Assembly (NCBI GenBank): GCA_963779485.1
Contig: CAVZYJ010000008.1
Location: 62,001-126,000, forward strand
DNA: 64,000 nucleotides
Source: CAVVJA01 sp963779485
GTDB taxonomy: Bacteria; Actinomycetota; Actinomycetes; Mycobacteriales; Jatrophihabitantaceae
Direction: 5' to 3'
Shown here piece after piece: positions 30,403 to 43,827 of this stretch; position 1 is the first letter of the stretch; every line of letters starts with the position of its first letter. The notes beneath the pieces were generated by a model, which saw nothing but the letters and a program-made list of their open reading frames with translations, had not been told where the DNA came from and made no database searches. The translations under genes and the position numbers were made by a program.

Positions 30403-32203
30403 ATGCTCCAGGTTCTCTACGAGGCGGACGGCCGCCCGCAGGTCTTCAACTCTCTCGAGCGATCAGGCGACGATCGGCCGCGCGACCGACAACGACATCG
30501 TCCTGAACGACTTCTCGGTCTCGCGCCGGCACGCCTATCTGCGCCGCGAGAACGGCGTCTGGATCCTCCGCGACAACCACTCGACCAACGGCGTGCGCGT
30601 CAACGACCAGCCCGTGCCCGAGTGCGCCCGTCACGGACGGCGACGAGGCGGTCATCGGCACGTTCCGCTCCGTGTTCCGGGAGGTCGCCGGCCCGAGGCC
30701 GCCCGCGCGCGGGCGTCTCGACTCGACCTCGACCTGCATTCGCCCGATCTCCGAGTTCAATCTCGACTTCGGGCTCGAGAAGGACGCGGACGCGTCGGCC
30801 CGAGTCCACCGCACAAGCGCAAGCGCGTCGTCCTCGACGTCGCCTACAAGAACAAGGTCTTCGAGATCCTGGTCCAGGTCGCGAAGACGCTCATCTCCGC
30901 CGACGACCTCGAGACGGTGCTCGAGAAGGTCATGGACCTGATCTTCGAGTACCTGCCCGTCGACCGCGGCTTCCTGCTGCTCGAGGAGGAGGGGGCGCTG
31001 CAGCTGCGGTGTCGCGCGTTCGGATCGGGCAGCGCGGCGACGTCCGACGGTTCGGCGCCGTACTCGCGGACGATCGTGGACATGGTGATGCGGCAGAAGG
31101 TCGCCGTCCTGACGTCCGACGCGCAGGCCGACGCAGCGGTTCGAGGCCGGCGATGTCGATCCGCATGCAGCAGATCCGCTCGGCGATGTGCGCGCCGCTC
31201 TGGAACCGCGACACGGTCATCGGCGTGATCCACGTCGACTCGCCGCTCCACGTCGGGACGTTCACGGAGCGCGGACCTCGATCTGCTGACGGCGCTCGCC
31301 AACTTCGCGGCGGTCGCGATCGAGCGGGCGCGTCTCCACGAGCACGTGCGCGAGGAGAAGCGCATCCGCGGGCGGCTCGAGCGCTACCACTCCCCGCAGG
31401 TCGTCGAGGAGATCATCGCGGACGTGGACGCCACGGGCGACCATCGAGGTCGCGCGGACGAAGACCGTGACGATCCTCTTCGCCGACCTCGTCGGGTTCA
31501 CGACGCTGGTCGGAGAAGATGGCCGCGGAGGCGCTCGCCGCGCATGCTGACCGATTCTTCACGCTCTGCTCGGACGCGATCTTTTCCGCAGGACGGCACG
31601 ATCGACAAGTTCATCGGCGACGCGGTGATGGCGTTCTTCGGCGCGCCGATCGACCAGCCGGATCACGCCGACGCGGGCCGTCGCGGCGGCGCTGACGATC
31701 CGCGCGGAGGTCGAGGCCTGGAACAGGGAGCGGGCCGAGGCGGGGCGAGCCGCCGAATCGAGGTTCGGATCGCGCTCAACACCGGCGAGGCGATCGTCGG
31801 CGACATCGGCTCGGAGCGGCGCGTGGACTACACGGTCCTCGGAAACGCGGTCAACGTCGCCGCCGGCATGGAGGAGTTCGTCGCGACGGCCGGGAGACAT
31901 CGTGATCGGACCCGCGACGTACGAGGCCGTCCGCGAGCCGCTACAAGGTGGCGCGCCTCGGGCACTACTCGCTCAAGGGACTGTCGGCGTCGGTGCCGAT
32001 GTACAAGGTCCTCGGCCCGCTCGCCGGAAGAGACGATGGATCGCTCGTCGACCGCCGCGCGGCCGCGCGAGGATTCCGCCGAGCTCTTCCGTTCCTGCAG
32101 TTCGGGTTGCCGGGTTCGCGCCCGTCCGCCGTTGCGGGGCGCGGGATCGGCGAAACGCCGGTCGAGCGCCGTGTCGGCTGGAGCGAAGTCGAGCTCCCGG
32201 TAG
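30403..32203 (+). CDS. FHA-GAF-class III adenylate/guanylate cyclase
   Basis: Cytoplasmic signalling enzyme. Residues about 1-95 are an FHA phosphopeptide-binding domain: ATIGRATDNDIVLNDFSVSR, RHAYLRRENG and NHSTNGVRVND. A GAF domain follows (FEILVQVAKTLISADDLETV, LPVDRGFLLLEEEGALQLR, SAMCAPLWNRDTVIGVIHVD). The cyclase domain shows TVTILFADLVGFTTLSEKM and FIGDAVMAFFGAPIDQPDHA (metal Asp residues), IALNTGEAIVGDIGSERR and VDYTVLGNAVNVAA (transition-state Asn). Frame breaks are numerous. The true stop is uncertain; 32203 is the first stop in one plausible frame. The gene converges on a Ser/Thr kinase gene. Confidence 0.85.
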
Positions 32204-33840
32204 GCCGCGTAGAAGCGCAGCGCCGACCGCCGGCGGCGCAGGTCGAGCTCTCGAGGAGCGGCCGCGCGAAGTTGCCGGCGGAACGTCTCTGGCGAGCTCG
32301 GCCGTCAGAGCGGGTCGTCCGGATAGGCCTTCGACGAAGCGATTCGCGCCTCGCGCCAGCGCGCGCGCCTCGAGGACTGGCGATCCGGCGGGAGGCCGTC
32401 CAGTCGGCGAGGAACTCGCGGAAGCGGGCCGCGCCGTGCTGGTCCATCTTCGCGGGAGCTTCGACGACCTCTTCATCGCTCTCGCCGGCAGGCTCGGCGA
32501 TCGCCGCCGTCGGGCGGCGAGCCGTCGCGGGGCGCGACGTCTCGACGCGACGCGGCCTCCGACGGGTCAGCCACGCTGCGGCTCGAGGCGCGGGAGCGTT
32601 CGGGAACCGCCGGCGGCGACGTGGCCGCGACGGCGCGCCGCTCTCCGGCGTCGTCGGAGGGGCGACGGTCGGGATCGCTTCCGGTCCGCGTCGCGGAACG
32701 GGGCGTGGGCTCGACGACCGCCGCGGCCCGCGAGGGCTTGATCCCGTGGATCACGGCGTAGATCGCGAGCGTGCCGGCGAGCAGAATGAGGCCGGCGGAC
32801 GCCGCAAACGGGACGGTCGCGCGGCTCCGGGGCGGCGGACCGGAGGCCATCGCGACGGTCGCCTGGGCCGCCGGCTCGATCTCCTCGAGCGCGCGCCGGA
32901 ATTCCTCGGCGCTTCGGAAACGGCGGTCGCGGTTCTTCTCGAGCGCCCGCTTGATGATCGCCGCGAGCGGCGGCACCGACGGCCGCGGGCAGCCGGCGAC
33001 GTGTCGAGCGGAGGCGGCGCCGCGTGGAGGTGCTTGCCGAGATACGCCTCCGGCGTCTGCGACTCGAACGGCGGCTTTCCCGCGAGCATCTCGTAGAGGA
33101 CGACGCCGAACGAGTAGAGGTCGCTCCGCGCGTCGAGCGTCTCGCCGCGCGGGCAGCGCGCCGGCCTGCTCGGGCGAGCAGTACTTGAGCTTCCCGAGGA
33201 AGAGCCCGGTGCCCGTCATCTGCGAGCGGACTCGGCGGCGACGCGCTTCGCGATGCCGAGATCGATGATCTTGGCGCTGCAGGCCGCCCGTCCGCGCGCT
33301 CGCGCAGCATGATGTTGTCGGGCGAGAGGTCCCGGTGCACGATGCCCTGCGCGTGGATCTCGGCGAGACCCGCGAGGATCTGCCGCGCGACCTCGAGCGC
33401 CCGCGCGGCCGGCAGCGGCCCGTTCCGGCGCAGCCACTCCTCGAGCGTGATTCCGTCGATGAACTCCCAGACCATGTAGTAGGAGCCGTCCGGCAGTCGC
33501 GAGAAGTCGTAGAGCGCGGCGACGTTGGGGTGCCGCACGAGCGTCGCGAGGCGCGCCTCGTCCTGGAAGCGGCGCGGCTCGAGCCCCTCGCCGGCGGCGT
33601 CGGGCTTCGTCACCTTGATGATGCGGATCTCGTCGAGGTGGAGATGGCGGGCGCGATAGACCTCGCCCATGCCGCCCTCGGCGAGCTTGTCGAGAATCTC
33701 GTACTTGCCGTCGAGGATCTGGCCGGGCGTGAGCCGCGTCGACGCCGTAGCCGCAGGACGGGCAGAAGCGGGCGTCCGCCGGGCACGGCCGCGCCGCAGC
33801 GCGGGCAGAGGCGCTCCGGAGCGGAGGACATCGGCATCAT
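32060..33840 (-). CDS. Ser/Thr protein kinase with N-terminal zinc ribbon
   Basis: Membrane-anchored Hanks-type kinase of about 590 residues. The N-terminus has a zinc ribbon, LCPRCGAAVP then FCPSCG. The kinase domain shows GQILDGKYEILDKLAEGGMG, EVYRARHLHLDEIRIIKVT (ATP lysine), HRDLSPDNIMLRERADG (catalytic Asp), IIDLGIAKRVAAE (DLG in place of DFG) and KLKYCSPEQAGAL. A single membrane segment, AGLILLAGTLAIYAVIHG, leads to an outer region rich in Pro/Ser/Arg. The ATGs at 33840, 33837 and 33831 all fit; the TAGAAT overlapping the first favours 33831. The 3' end is unclear because of frame breaks and overlap with the convergent cyclase. Confidence 0.82.
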
Positions 33841-33902
33841 TCTAGCGGCGCGCGGCGATGCCGGCCCGGCGCGTGCCGCGGTCGGCATGTCAGAATCGCG
33901 AC

Positions 33903-34466
33903 ATGTCCGGCTGCCGCTCGTCCTCGTCACGACGCCGCGCGGAGAAGGCCGACGAGGCGCGCGCGCCTCGGATTCGACGGATCGAGCGGCTCGATCGAGC
34001 TGCCGGAGCCGCAGGCGCTCGATCCCGGCGGAGATCGTCGAGGCCAAGGCCCGGGCGGCGTTCGCGCGCGCTCGGCGGCCCGTCCTCGTCGAGGATTCGC
34101 GGCCTCGCGATCGCCGCGTGGGGGGGATTTCCCGGCGCGCTCGTGAAGTGGATGGAGAACGAGGTGGGCCTCGACGGCATCGCCCGGATGCTCGACGCCT
34201 TCCCGGACCGACCGCGACCGCCGTCTGCGTCGTCGCGTGCTTCGACGGCGCGCGAGCTCGTGTCGGCCGCGGAGAAGTGCCGCGGGACGATCGCCGGCGC
34301 GCCGCGCGGCTCGGGCGGCTTCGGCTGGGACCGGCTCTTCGTGCCGGAGGGCGATACGCGCACGTTCGCGGAGATGGAACCGGCCGAGAAGGATCGCGTC
34401 TCGCACCGGCGGCGCGCCTGGGAGGCGCTCGCGCGGAATCGTCCGGAATTACAGAAGGGCGTTTGA
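33903..34466 (+). CDS. rdgB: XTP/dITP pyrophosphatase
   Basis: RdgB/Ham1 protein that hydrolyses non-canonical purine NTPs. Motifs: LPLVLVTTNPRKADEA, DPAEIVEAKARAAFARLGG, VLVEDSGLAIAAWGGFPGAL, VKWMENEVGLDGIARML and GSGGFGWDRLFVPEGDTRTF, ending KDRVSHRRRAWEAL. About 188 residues. ATG 33903 lies six bases after CAGAAT; one missing base after MS restores the frame (MSRLPLVL). ATG 33887 is an alternative. Frame breaks near 33935, 33990, 34075, 34100, 34210 and 34260. Confidence 0.85.
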   Translation: MSGCRSSSSRRRAEKADEARAPRIRRIERLDRAAGAAGARSRRRSSRPRPGRRSRALGGPSSSRIRGLAIAAWGGFPGALVKWMENEVGLDGIARMLDAFPDRPRPPSASSRASTARELVSAAEKCRGTIAGAPRGSGGFGWDRLFVPEGDTRTFAEMEPAEKDRVSHRRRAWEALARNRPELQKGV

Positions 34467-34589
34467 TCCGAATTTATTATGGCTATCGGTGTCACTTCTC
34501 TTACCAAATTAGGTCTAGAATAAGAGTACCTTGATGATATTCGGGCGACGGTCCGCGGGTCGGGACCGCGCGTCTGCGGGGTTGGCTCG
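34467..34589. other. AT-rich intergenic stretch before the MOSC gene
   Basis: Positions 34468-34545 are strikingly AT-rich for this genome, with runs such as GAATTTATTATGG and CCAAATTAGG. TAGAAT (34515-34520) and ATATTC (34536-34541) could be -10 elements. I see no gene or repeat; it is best read as the promoter region of the MOSC gene. Confidence 0.4.
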
Positions 34590-35309
34590 ATGGAGCTAGC
34601 CGAAGTCGTCGGCCAGCTCGTCGGCCTGCGGCGCTTTCCGGTCGCCGGACTTTCCGGCGAAACGCCCAACGAGGTGGCGGTTCGGCCCGAGGGCGCCGTC
34701 GGCGACGGCGCCTTCGAGGTCGTGGAGGAATCCTCCGGCCGCGCGCTCTCGTTCCGGGACGCGCCGGAGCTCTCCGCTTTCACGGCGCGCTTCGTCGAGG
34801 ATCTCGTCGTCGACGACCTCGAATCGTGGGTTCGTGTCGAAACGCCGGACGGCCGGGAGTTCTCGCTCGCCGATCCGGAATGGCTCGCCGAGCTATCGCT
34901 CCGGCTGGGCCGGCCGGTCCGCTGGCAGCGGGTCGCCGAGGGCACGCCGGAGCGCGGCGTCCTGCACCTGATCTCGCGGCCGACGCTGCGTTTCGTCGAG
35001 CGGGTCTACGGGACGACGCTCGAGCCCCGGTTCCTGCGCGCCAACTTCCTGATCGATCTCTCGGAGGGCAAGGCGTTCGAAGAAGATGAGTGGATCGGCC
35101 GGCAGGTCCGGATCGGCGACACGCTTTGCGAGATTCTCGCGCCGAGTCAGGACTGCCTCGCGGTGACGGATCGGCTGGAGAAACCCGCCGGCGACCTGTC
35201 CATGGTGGCCGGTCTTCTCAAGGTCCGCGGCGGCTCGCTCGGACTGCGCGCCCGCGCGACCAAGGGGCAGCGGATCCGCGTCTCCGATCCCGTCTCGATC
35301 GTGGATTGA
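34590..35309 (+). CDS. MOSC domain protein
   Basis: Intact 239-residue protein of the MOSC family, a beta-barrel fold that carries or transfers sulfur and binds Moco in sulfurases and amidoxime reductases. The N-terminal beta-barrel part begins ELAEVVGQLVGLRRFPVAGL and contains EVVEESSGRALSFRD. In the MOSC core RFLRANFLIDLSEGKAF (residues 148-164) resembles the R.N motif, and ILAPSQDCLAVTD (residues 181-193) has the conserved Cys. KVRGGSLGLRARATKGQRIR closes the domain. The link with the mob/moa genes of the window is suggestive. Start ATG 34590; no Shine-Dalgarno is obvious. Confidence 0.72.
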   Translation: MELAEVVGQLVGLRRFPVAGLSGETPNEVAVRPEGAVGDGAFEVVEESSGRALSFRDAPELSAFTARFVEDLVVDDLESWVRVETPDGREFSLADPEWLAELSLRLGRPVRWQRVAEGTPERGVLHLISRPTLRFVERVYGTTLEPRFLRANFLIDLSEGKAFEEDEWIGRQVRIGDTLCEILAPSQDCLAVTDRLEKPAGDLSMVAGLLKVRGGSLGLRARATKGQRIRVSDPVSIVD

Positions 35310-35315
35310 TACACT
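35310..35315 (+). promoter_or_regulatory. -10 element of the leucine/propionate block
   Basis: TACACT ends seven bases before the ATG of the B12-binding mutase subunit, again predicting a leaderless or nearly leaderless mRNA. Confidence 0.4.
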
Positions 35316-35322
35316 GCGCGCG

Positions 35323-35733
35323 ATGGCGAGGCCGATCCGGGTCCTGATCGCCAAGCCCGGCCTCGACGGGCACGACCGCGGCGCCAAGGTCATCGCGCGC
35401 GCGCTGCGGGACGCCGGCATGGAGGTCATCTACTCGGGCCTGCGCCAGACGCCCGCAGCAGATCGCGGCGGCGGCGATCCAGGAGGACGTCGACGTCGTC
35501 GGACTCTCGATCCTGTCCGGCGCCCACAACGTGCTCTTTCCCGGAGATCCTGAAGCTGCTGAAGGAGCGCGGGGGCGAGGACATCCTCGTCGTCGCCGGC
35601 GGGATCATCCCGGACAAGGACATCGCGCCGCTGAAGGCTCTCGGCATCCGCGAGATCTTCCTGCCCGGGCACGCCGACGCAGACGCTCGTCGACTACATC
35701 CGGCGAGAGGCCGGCGACGAGCGCGCCGGCTGA
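35323..35733 (+). CDS. mcmA2: Methylmalonyl-CoA mutase, B12-binding subunit
   Basis: Stand-alone cobalamin-binding domain of about 136 residues that completes the catalytic subunit encoded at 2310. The start is MARPIRVLIAKPGLDGHDRG with the DxHxxG motif whose His ligates cobalt. Then AKVIARALRDAGMEVIYSGL, DVDVVGLSILSGAHNVLFPE (SxL motif) and LVVAGGIIPDKDIAPLKALG (GG motif), and EIFLPGT at the end. Frame breaks near 35455, 35540 and 35680. It is the first gene of the block with methylcrotonyl-CoA carboxylase. Confidence 0.9.
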
Positions 35734-35761
35734 GCGCGGGCTCGACCCGCCGAACGTTCCG

Positions 35762-37374
<1,613 letters not shown>

Positions 37375-37376
37375 CC

Positions 37377-38185
37377 ATGACGGCCCTCGCGCTTCGTTCC
37401 TCGCTGGCGCTGCGGGCTCTTCGCGCCGCCCGCGCCACCCGCCGCTCTCACTTCCCGCTGGCGCGCGCCCGAGGGCACGACCGAGCCTGCGCGGGTCACG
37501 CTCTCGCGGCCCCGATCGCGGAGCCTCGGTCGCGGCCGGACCGTTCCGGGGCACGATCGCGCTCAACGGCTCGGCGTCCGAGCTGCCGGTCGCCGGGACG
37601 GTCGCGCACGCGGGCGGCCGGCTGGGAGCTTCCGGTCACCGTGCGCTTCGCGGACGTGCCGGCGGACTGGGCGGACCGGTTCCGGCCGGACGGGTTCTAC
37701 GTACCGGCTCACGGCAGTCGTCGGCGGGCGGACGCCGCGGGACTGGACCGGCGACGCGCGCCTGGAAGGACGTCGCGCTCGAGGGCGACCAGGACGCGGC
37801 CGCGCGAGTTCGTCACGCTCGACGACGTCGCGCTGACGCGACGTCTCGCTCCTCTCGAGCGAGGCGACGGCGCAGGTCTCGGTGCGCAATCCGTTCGCGT
37901 TCCCGCTCAAGATCGCCTCGACCGAGTACGTGCTCTTCGCCGACGGCCACGAGGTCGGCAGCGGGGAGACGCGGGAATGATCCTCCATCCGCGGCCAGAA
38001 CAACGTCGCTCGACGCTGCCGATCGACGTCGACCACGGCGCGCTGCTCTCGGCGGCGGGCGGCGCGGTCCTCTCGGGCGGCGAGGTGGCCGTGCAGCTGA
38101 ACGGGCGAGCTCGTCCTGCGCCTGAAGGGCGGCGACGTCGCCGTGCCGCTCGACCTCTCGGGGCACCTCGCGCGGCGGATCGTGA
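37377..38185 (+). CDS. LEA type 2 (WHy domain) family protein
   Basis: About 265 residues, badly frame-broken. The first 25 residues (MTALALRSSLALALFAPP) resemble a signal peptide. Later parts read PVTVRFADVPADWADRFRP, FVTLDDVALTDVSLLSS, ATAQVSVRNPFAFPLKIAST, EYVLFADGHEVGSGETRG and LNGELVLRLKGGDVAVPLDL. The NPFAFPL and YVLFADGHEVG pattern is that of LEA14-like WHy domains found in periplasmic or lipoprotein contexts. Function is unknown. It is two bases after mccB and overlaps the next gene start (GTGA at 38182). Confidence 0.6.
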
Positions 38186-38999
38186 GCGCTCGACGCCGAT
38201 ACGCCTCGGCCTGCGCCGTCGAGCGGTCCGGCGCGGTCGCGCGGGTCGCGCTCGCGCGCCCGGAGGTCCGCAACGCGTTCGACGACCGTCCTGATCGAGG
38301 AGCTGACGCGCGCCGTTCGCCGAGGCGGCGGAGGACCCGGCGGCGCGCGTCGTGGTGCTCTCGGGCGACGGGCCGTCGTTCTGCGCCGGCGCCGACATCG
38401 CGTGGATGCGGAAGGCCGGCGGCTACTCGCGGGCGGAGAACGAGGCGGACGCCGAGCGGATGGCCGAGATGCTCCGCGCGATCGACGCCTGCCCGAAGCC
38501 GGTCGTCGCGCTCGCGCACGGGGCGGCGATCGGCGGCGGCGTCGGCCTCGTCGCCGCCGCGGACATCGCGATCGCGGCGGAGGGCACCGTGTTCTCGCTG
38601 GCCGAGGTCAAGCTCGGCATCCTGCCGTCGGTCATCTCGCCGTACGTTCTGCGGGCGATCGGCCCGCGGCTACGCGCGCGACCTCTTCCTGACGGGCGAC
38701 CGCTTCGACGCGCGCCGAGGCGCTGCGCATCGGACTCGTGCACCGGGTCGTGCCGGCCGGCGGAGCTCGAGGAGGCCGGCCGACGGAAGGTCGCGTCGCT
38801 GCTGACGTCGGGCCCGGAGGCCGTCGGCGTCGCGAAGCGGCTCATCGAGCAGGTCGCCGGGCAGTCACGCCGGACGAGGCGATGGCGCTGACGGTGCGGA
38901 CGATCGCCGAGCGCCGCGCCTCGGCGGAGGCGAAGGAAGGTCTGACGGCATTTCTCGAGAAGCGCAAGCCGTCGTGGGTCGAAGGAGCGGGAATCGTGA
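38182..38999 (+). CDS. Enoyl-CoA hydratase (likely methylglutaconyl-CoA hydratase)
   Basis: Crotonase-fold hydratase. Starts VSARRRYASACAVERSGAVA; ARVALARPEVRNAFDD, VVVLSGDGPSFCAGADIAWM (oxyanion hole), VVALAHGAAIGGGVGLVAAA (second oxyanion strand) and VFSLAEVKLGILPSVISPYV give the family pattern; the Glu pair of the active site lies in this last stretch. About 265 residues. Between mccB and mccA its best role is hydration of 3-methylglutaconyl-CoA to HMG-CoA in leucine catabolism. The end is uncertain: after FLEKRKPSWVEG the frame runs on into the next small gene unless one base is wrong. Confidence 0.82.
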
Positions 39000-39245
39000 A
39001 GGGGACGCAGCATCGGCTCGAATGTCCGAAGTGCGGCAAGGCGTTCTTCGCGTGGCGGCCGGAGGAGCTGCCGGGCGTCGCCGTCGAAGTGCTACTTCTG
39101 CGGAAACCAGTTCGAGGACGACGCCGGGCCGCTGTCCGGCCGCCAGCGCAGACGCCGCCCGCTTGGGCAGCCGACGTTGCTGCTCCCGGGACGCCGCCGT
39201 CGACTGGCACGGTCGAGCTCGCGGCCGAAGTCGAAGGTGAACTAG
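38996..39245 (+). CDS. Small zinc-ribbon protein
   Basis: About 83 residues from GTG 38996, which has an AAGGAG site eight bases upstream. KGTQHRLECPKCGKAFFAW, then ELPGVAVKCYFCGNQFEDD after one extra base near 39089: two CxxC pairs about 20 residues apart. The C-terminal half is basic and low in complexity. The reading continues in frame with the hydratase, so a C-terminal zinc-ribbon extension of that enzyme is an alternative. No known function. Confidence 0.5.
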
Positions 39246-39270
39246 ATCGCCGGACGAGCGAGGAGCGACG

Positions 39271-40751
39271 ATGATCGGGCGGACGCTCCGGCGTTCCCTG
39301 CCCTGGCGGCGCTCCTCGTCCGCCGGCGCAGGACGCCGGCCGGCGCTCATCGAGCGGCACGACGCGGGCCTGTCCGCGCGTCGCGCCTCGAGAAGGACCT
39401 GCGCGTCCTGACCGACGAGATCGGCGGCCGCGTCACCGGCAGCGCCGGCCTACGAGAGGGCGCTGGAGTGGGGCGTCGAGGCGTTCCGGCGGGCCGGCGT
39501 CGACGCGGTCGAGCTCGAGTCGTATCCGGTGCCCGCGACGTGGGAGGCGGTGTCGATCTCGGCGGCGCTCGTCGCGCCGTCGGAGGTTCCGCTCCGCGTC
39601 GTCTCCTTCGCGCTCGCGCCGTCGACGCCGGGGCCGGTGACGGCGCCGCTCGTGGACGGCGGCGACGGGCTCGCCGCGCCGACTTCGACCGGCTCGGCGG
39701 CGCCGGCGCGCGGCGCGATCGCTCTCGTGCGGAGCGAAGCCGATGCAATCCTTCGACGACCTCTTCGCCGAGTACCTGGCGGCCCCGAGACGATGCAGGC
39801 GGCGTCGACGCACGGCGCCGCGGCGATCCTCTTCACGTCGACGCGGCCGCGCGACCTGCTCTACCGCCACACGATCACCTGGGGACCGATCGCGCCGATC
39901 CCGATGGCGCAGGTCGCGCCGCGAGGACGGCCTCCGGCTCTCGCGGCTCTTCGACGCCGGGGCGGCGCCGCGCGTCTACGCTCGACATCCGCAACCGGGT
40001 CGGCGGGCCCTGGCGAGGCCGCAGAACGTCGTCGCCGAGATCCGGGGAGCCGAGAAGCCCGACGAGATCGTGCTTCTCGGCGCGCACCTCGACTCCTGGG
40101 ACCTCGGCACCGGCGCGCTCGACAACGGCGTCAACTGCGCCCTCGTCGTGGACGTCGCGCGCGCGATCGCGGCCGGGCCCGCGGCCGAAGCGGACGATCC
40201 GGTTCGTGCTCTTCACCGGCGAGGAGACCGGGCTGCTCGGCTCCCGCGGCTACGTCGCGCGCCACCGCGCCGAGCTCGATCGGCACGTCGCGGTCATCAT
40301 CCACGACATCGGCGACGGCAGGATACGCGGCTACTACGACAACGGCCGCCCCGAGCTCGACGCGCCGCGTCACGGCGGTCGCTCGCGCCCGTCGCCTCGC
40401 GCGGGGCGCCGGAGGCTCGAACGACGAGGCGCTCCTCGGCACCGACAACTTCGACTTCCTTCTCGAGGGCGTGCCGAACCTCGTCGCCGACCAGGAGACC
40501 GAGCGCTACCTCGCCGACTACCACGCCGAGTCCGACACCTTCGACAAGGTGGACCTCGAGCTGGCGCGCAACAACGCGGCGGTCGCCGCGGTCGCGGTCG
40601 CGGGCCATCGCCAACGCGCCCGGCGCGCCTGGGGCCGCGGCAGTCGCGCGCCGAGGTCGAGCGCGATCCTCGCGGACGAGCGGAAGCTCGACGAGCAGAT
40701 GAAGACGTACGGCCTCTGGGCCGACTGGGAGAAGCGGCGCGCGGGGACGGC

Positions 40752-40755
<4 letters not shown>
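39271..40755 (+). CDS. M28 family metallopeptidase
   Basis: Zinc aminopeptidase/glutamate carboxypeptidase-like enzyme of about 490 residues. RLEKDLRVLTDEIGGRVTG and AAYERALEWGVEAFRRAGVD lead to a PA-domain-like segment with HGAAAILFTSTRPRDLLYRH. The catalytic part is VLLGAHLDSWDLGTGALDNG (metal His and Asp), FVLFTGEETGLLGSRGYVA (catalytic Glu pair), VAVIIHDIGDG and LADYHAESDTFDKVDLEL (metal His). The N-terminus is arginine/alanine-rich and may hide a damaged signal peptide. Start ATG 39271 with GAGGAGCG site. Its stop overlaps the mccA start (GTGA). It could supply leucine from peptides; that is inference from its position. Confidence 0.83.
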
Positions 40756-42776
<2,021 letters not shown>

Positions 42777-42794
42777 GGCCGCTCGGTCTGGCGT

Positions 42795-42800
42795 CATAAT
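42795..42800 (+). promoter_or_regulatory. -10 element before HMG-CoA lyase
   Basis: CATAAT ends eight bases before the ATG at 42809, so HMG-CoA lyase may have its own nearly leaderless mRNA besides operon transcription. Confidence 0.35.
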
Positions 42801-42808
42801 GCCGCGGC

Positions 42809-43749
42809 ATGGAGATCCCTGGGAAGAGCACTGCGCTCCGGCGGCCTCACCTGCCCGACCGCGTCACGGTCTACGAGGTCGGTCCGCGCGACGGGCTCCA
42901 GAACGAGCCGGAGACGCTGCCGGTCGAGGTGCGCGTCGCGTTCATCGATCGGCTGACGGAGGCCGGCCTTCCCGCGATCGAGGTCGGCTCCTTCGTCTCG
43001 CCGAAGGCGATCCCCCAGCTCGCCGACACCGAGGAGGTCTTCGGCCGGATCCGCCAAGCCAGCGGCGTGCGCTATCCGGTGCTCGTGCCGAACGAACGGG
43101 GCCTCGAGCGGGCGCTCGCCGCGGGCGTGCGCGAGATCGCCGTCTTCACCGCCGCGTCGGAGACGTTCAACCGCAAGAACATCCACGCGGGCGTGGACGA
43201 GTCGATCGAGCGATTCCGCCCGTGGTCGCGCGCGCGCGGGAGGCCGGAAGTCCGCGTGCGCGGCTACGTCTCGACGGCCTTCGGCTGTCCCTACGAGGGC
43301 GACGTCGCGCCGGAGGCGGTGCGCGAGGTCGTGCACAAGCTGCTCGACCTGGGCGTGGACGAGATCTCGATCGGCGACACGATCGGCGTCGCGACACCCG
43401 GCGACGTCTACGACGGTGATCGAGGCCCTCTACGAGTCGGGCGTCACGCGCGGGGATTCTCGCCCTCCACTTTCACGACACGCGCGGGACCGCGCTCGCC
43501 AACGTCTTCGCGGGCCTCGAGTGCGGCGTCACGACCTTCGACGCCTCGGCGGGCGGCCTTGGCGGCTGCCCGTACGCGCCGGGCGCCTCGGGCAACCTCG
43601 CGACCGAGGACCTCCTGTACATGCTCGACGGCCTCGGCATCGCAGACGGGCGTGACGCTCTCCAAGGTCGTCGAGGCGTCGCGATATCTCGCGGGTTCCT
43701 CGGGCGGCGGCCCCCGGGCCGCTATCTCGCTGCCGTCTGGCAGGCGTAG
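42809..43749 (+). CDS. Hydroxymethylglutaryl-CoA lyase
   Basis: Splits HMG-CoA into acetyl-CoA and acetoacetate, the last step of leucine breakdown. VTVYEVGPRDGLQNEPETLP (metal-binding RDG), IEVGSFVSPKAIPQLADTEE, VFTAASETFNRKNIHAGVDE, VRGYVSTAFGCPYEGDVAPE, EISIGDTIGVATPGDVY, LHFHDTRGTALANVFAG (metal His pair) and ASAGGLGGCPYAPGASGN (catalytic Cys) are present. The end is RYLAAVWQA at 43749. About 312 residues. The first 200 residues are uninterrupted; breaks lie near 43417, 43457, 43643 and 43710. The name mvaB or liuE is sometimes used. Confidence 0.93.
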
Positions 43750-43772
43750 CAGGCTCGTCGCCCCCTTCGGGA

Positions 43773-43801
43773 TTGACAGAACGGCCGGCGAAGTGTAACT
43801 T
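43773..43801 (+). promoter_or_regulatory. Sigma-70-type promoter of response regulator
   Basis: A perfect TTGACA (43773-43778), 17-base spacer and TAACTT (43796-43801). This is one of the best promoter matches in the window. The ATG at 43828 is 26 bases downstream of the -10. Confidence 0.6.
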
Positions 43802-43827
43802 CTTGAGGCACTGCTGCTTAACAGTTG

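Noticed and set aside
30986..31000. Repeated GAGGAGG and GC-rich short runs as possible CRISPR or direct repeats
   Set aside because: These are codon-level repeats of Glu/Leu in coding DNA; there is no regular repeat-spacer array anywhere in the window.
32060..32740. Additional gene on the plus strand (Arg-rich frames to 32741 and 33096)
   Set aside because: The minus strand carries the kinase C-terminal region here; the plus frames have shadow-type composition and no motifs.
38143..38185. Fusion of the LEA-type protein to the enoyl-CoA hydratase
   Set aside because: The run-through frame is explained by a one-base error; GTGA at 38182 gives a normal stop/start overlap as elsewhere in the window.
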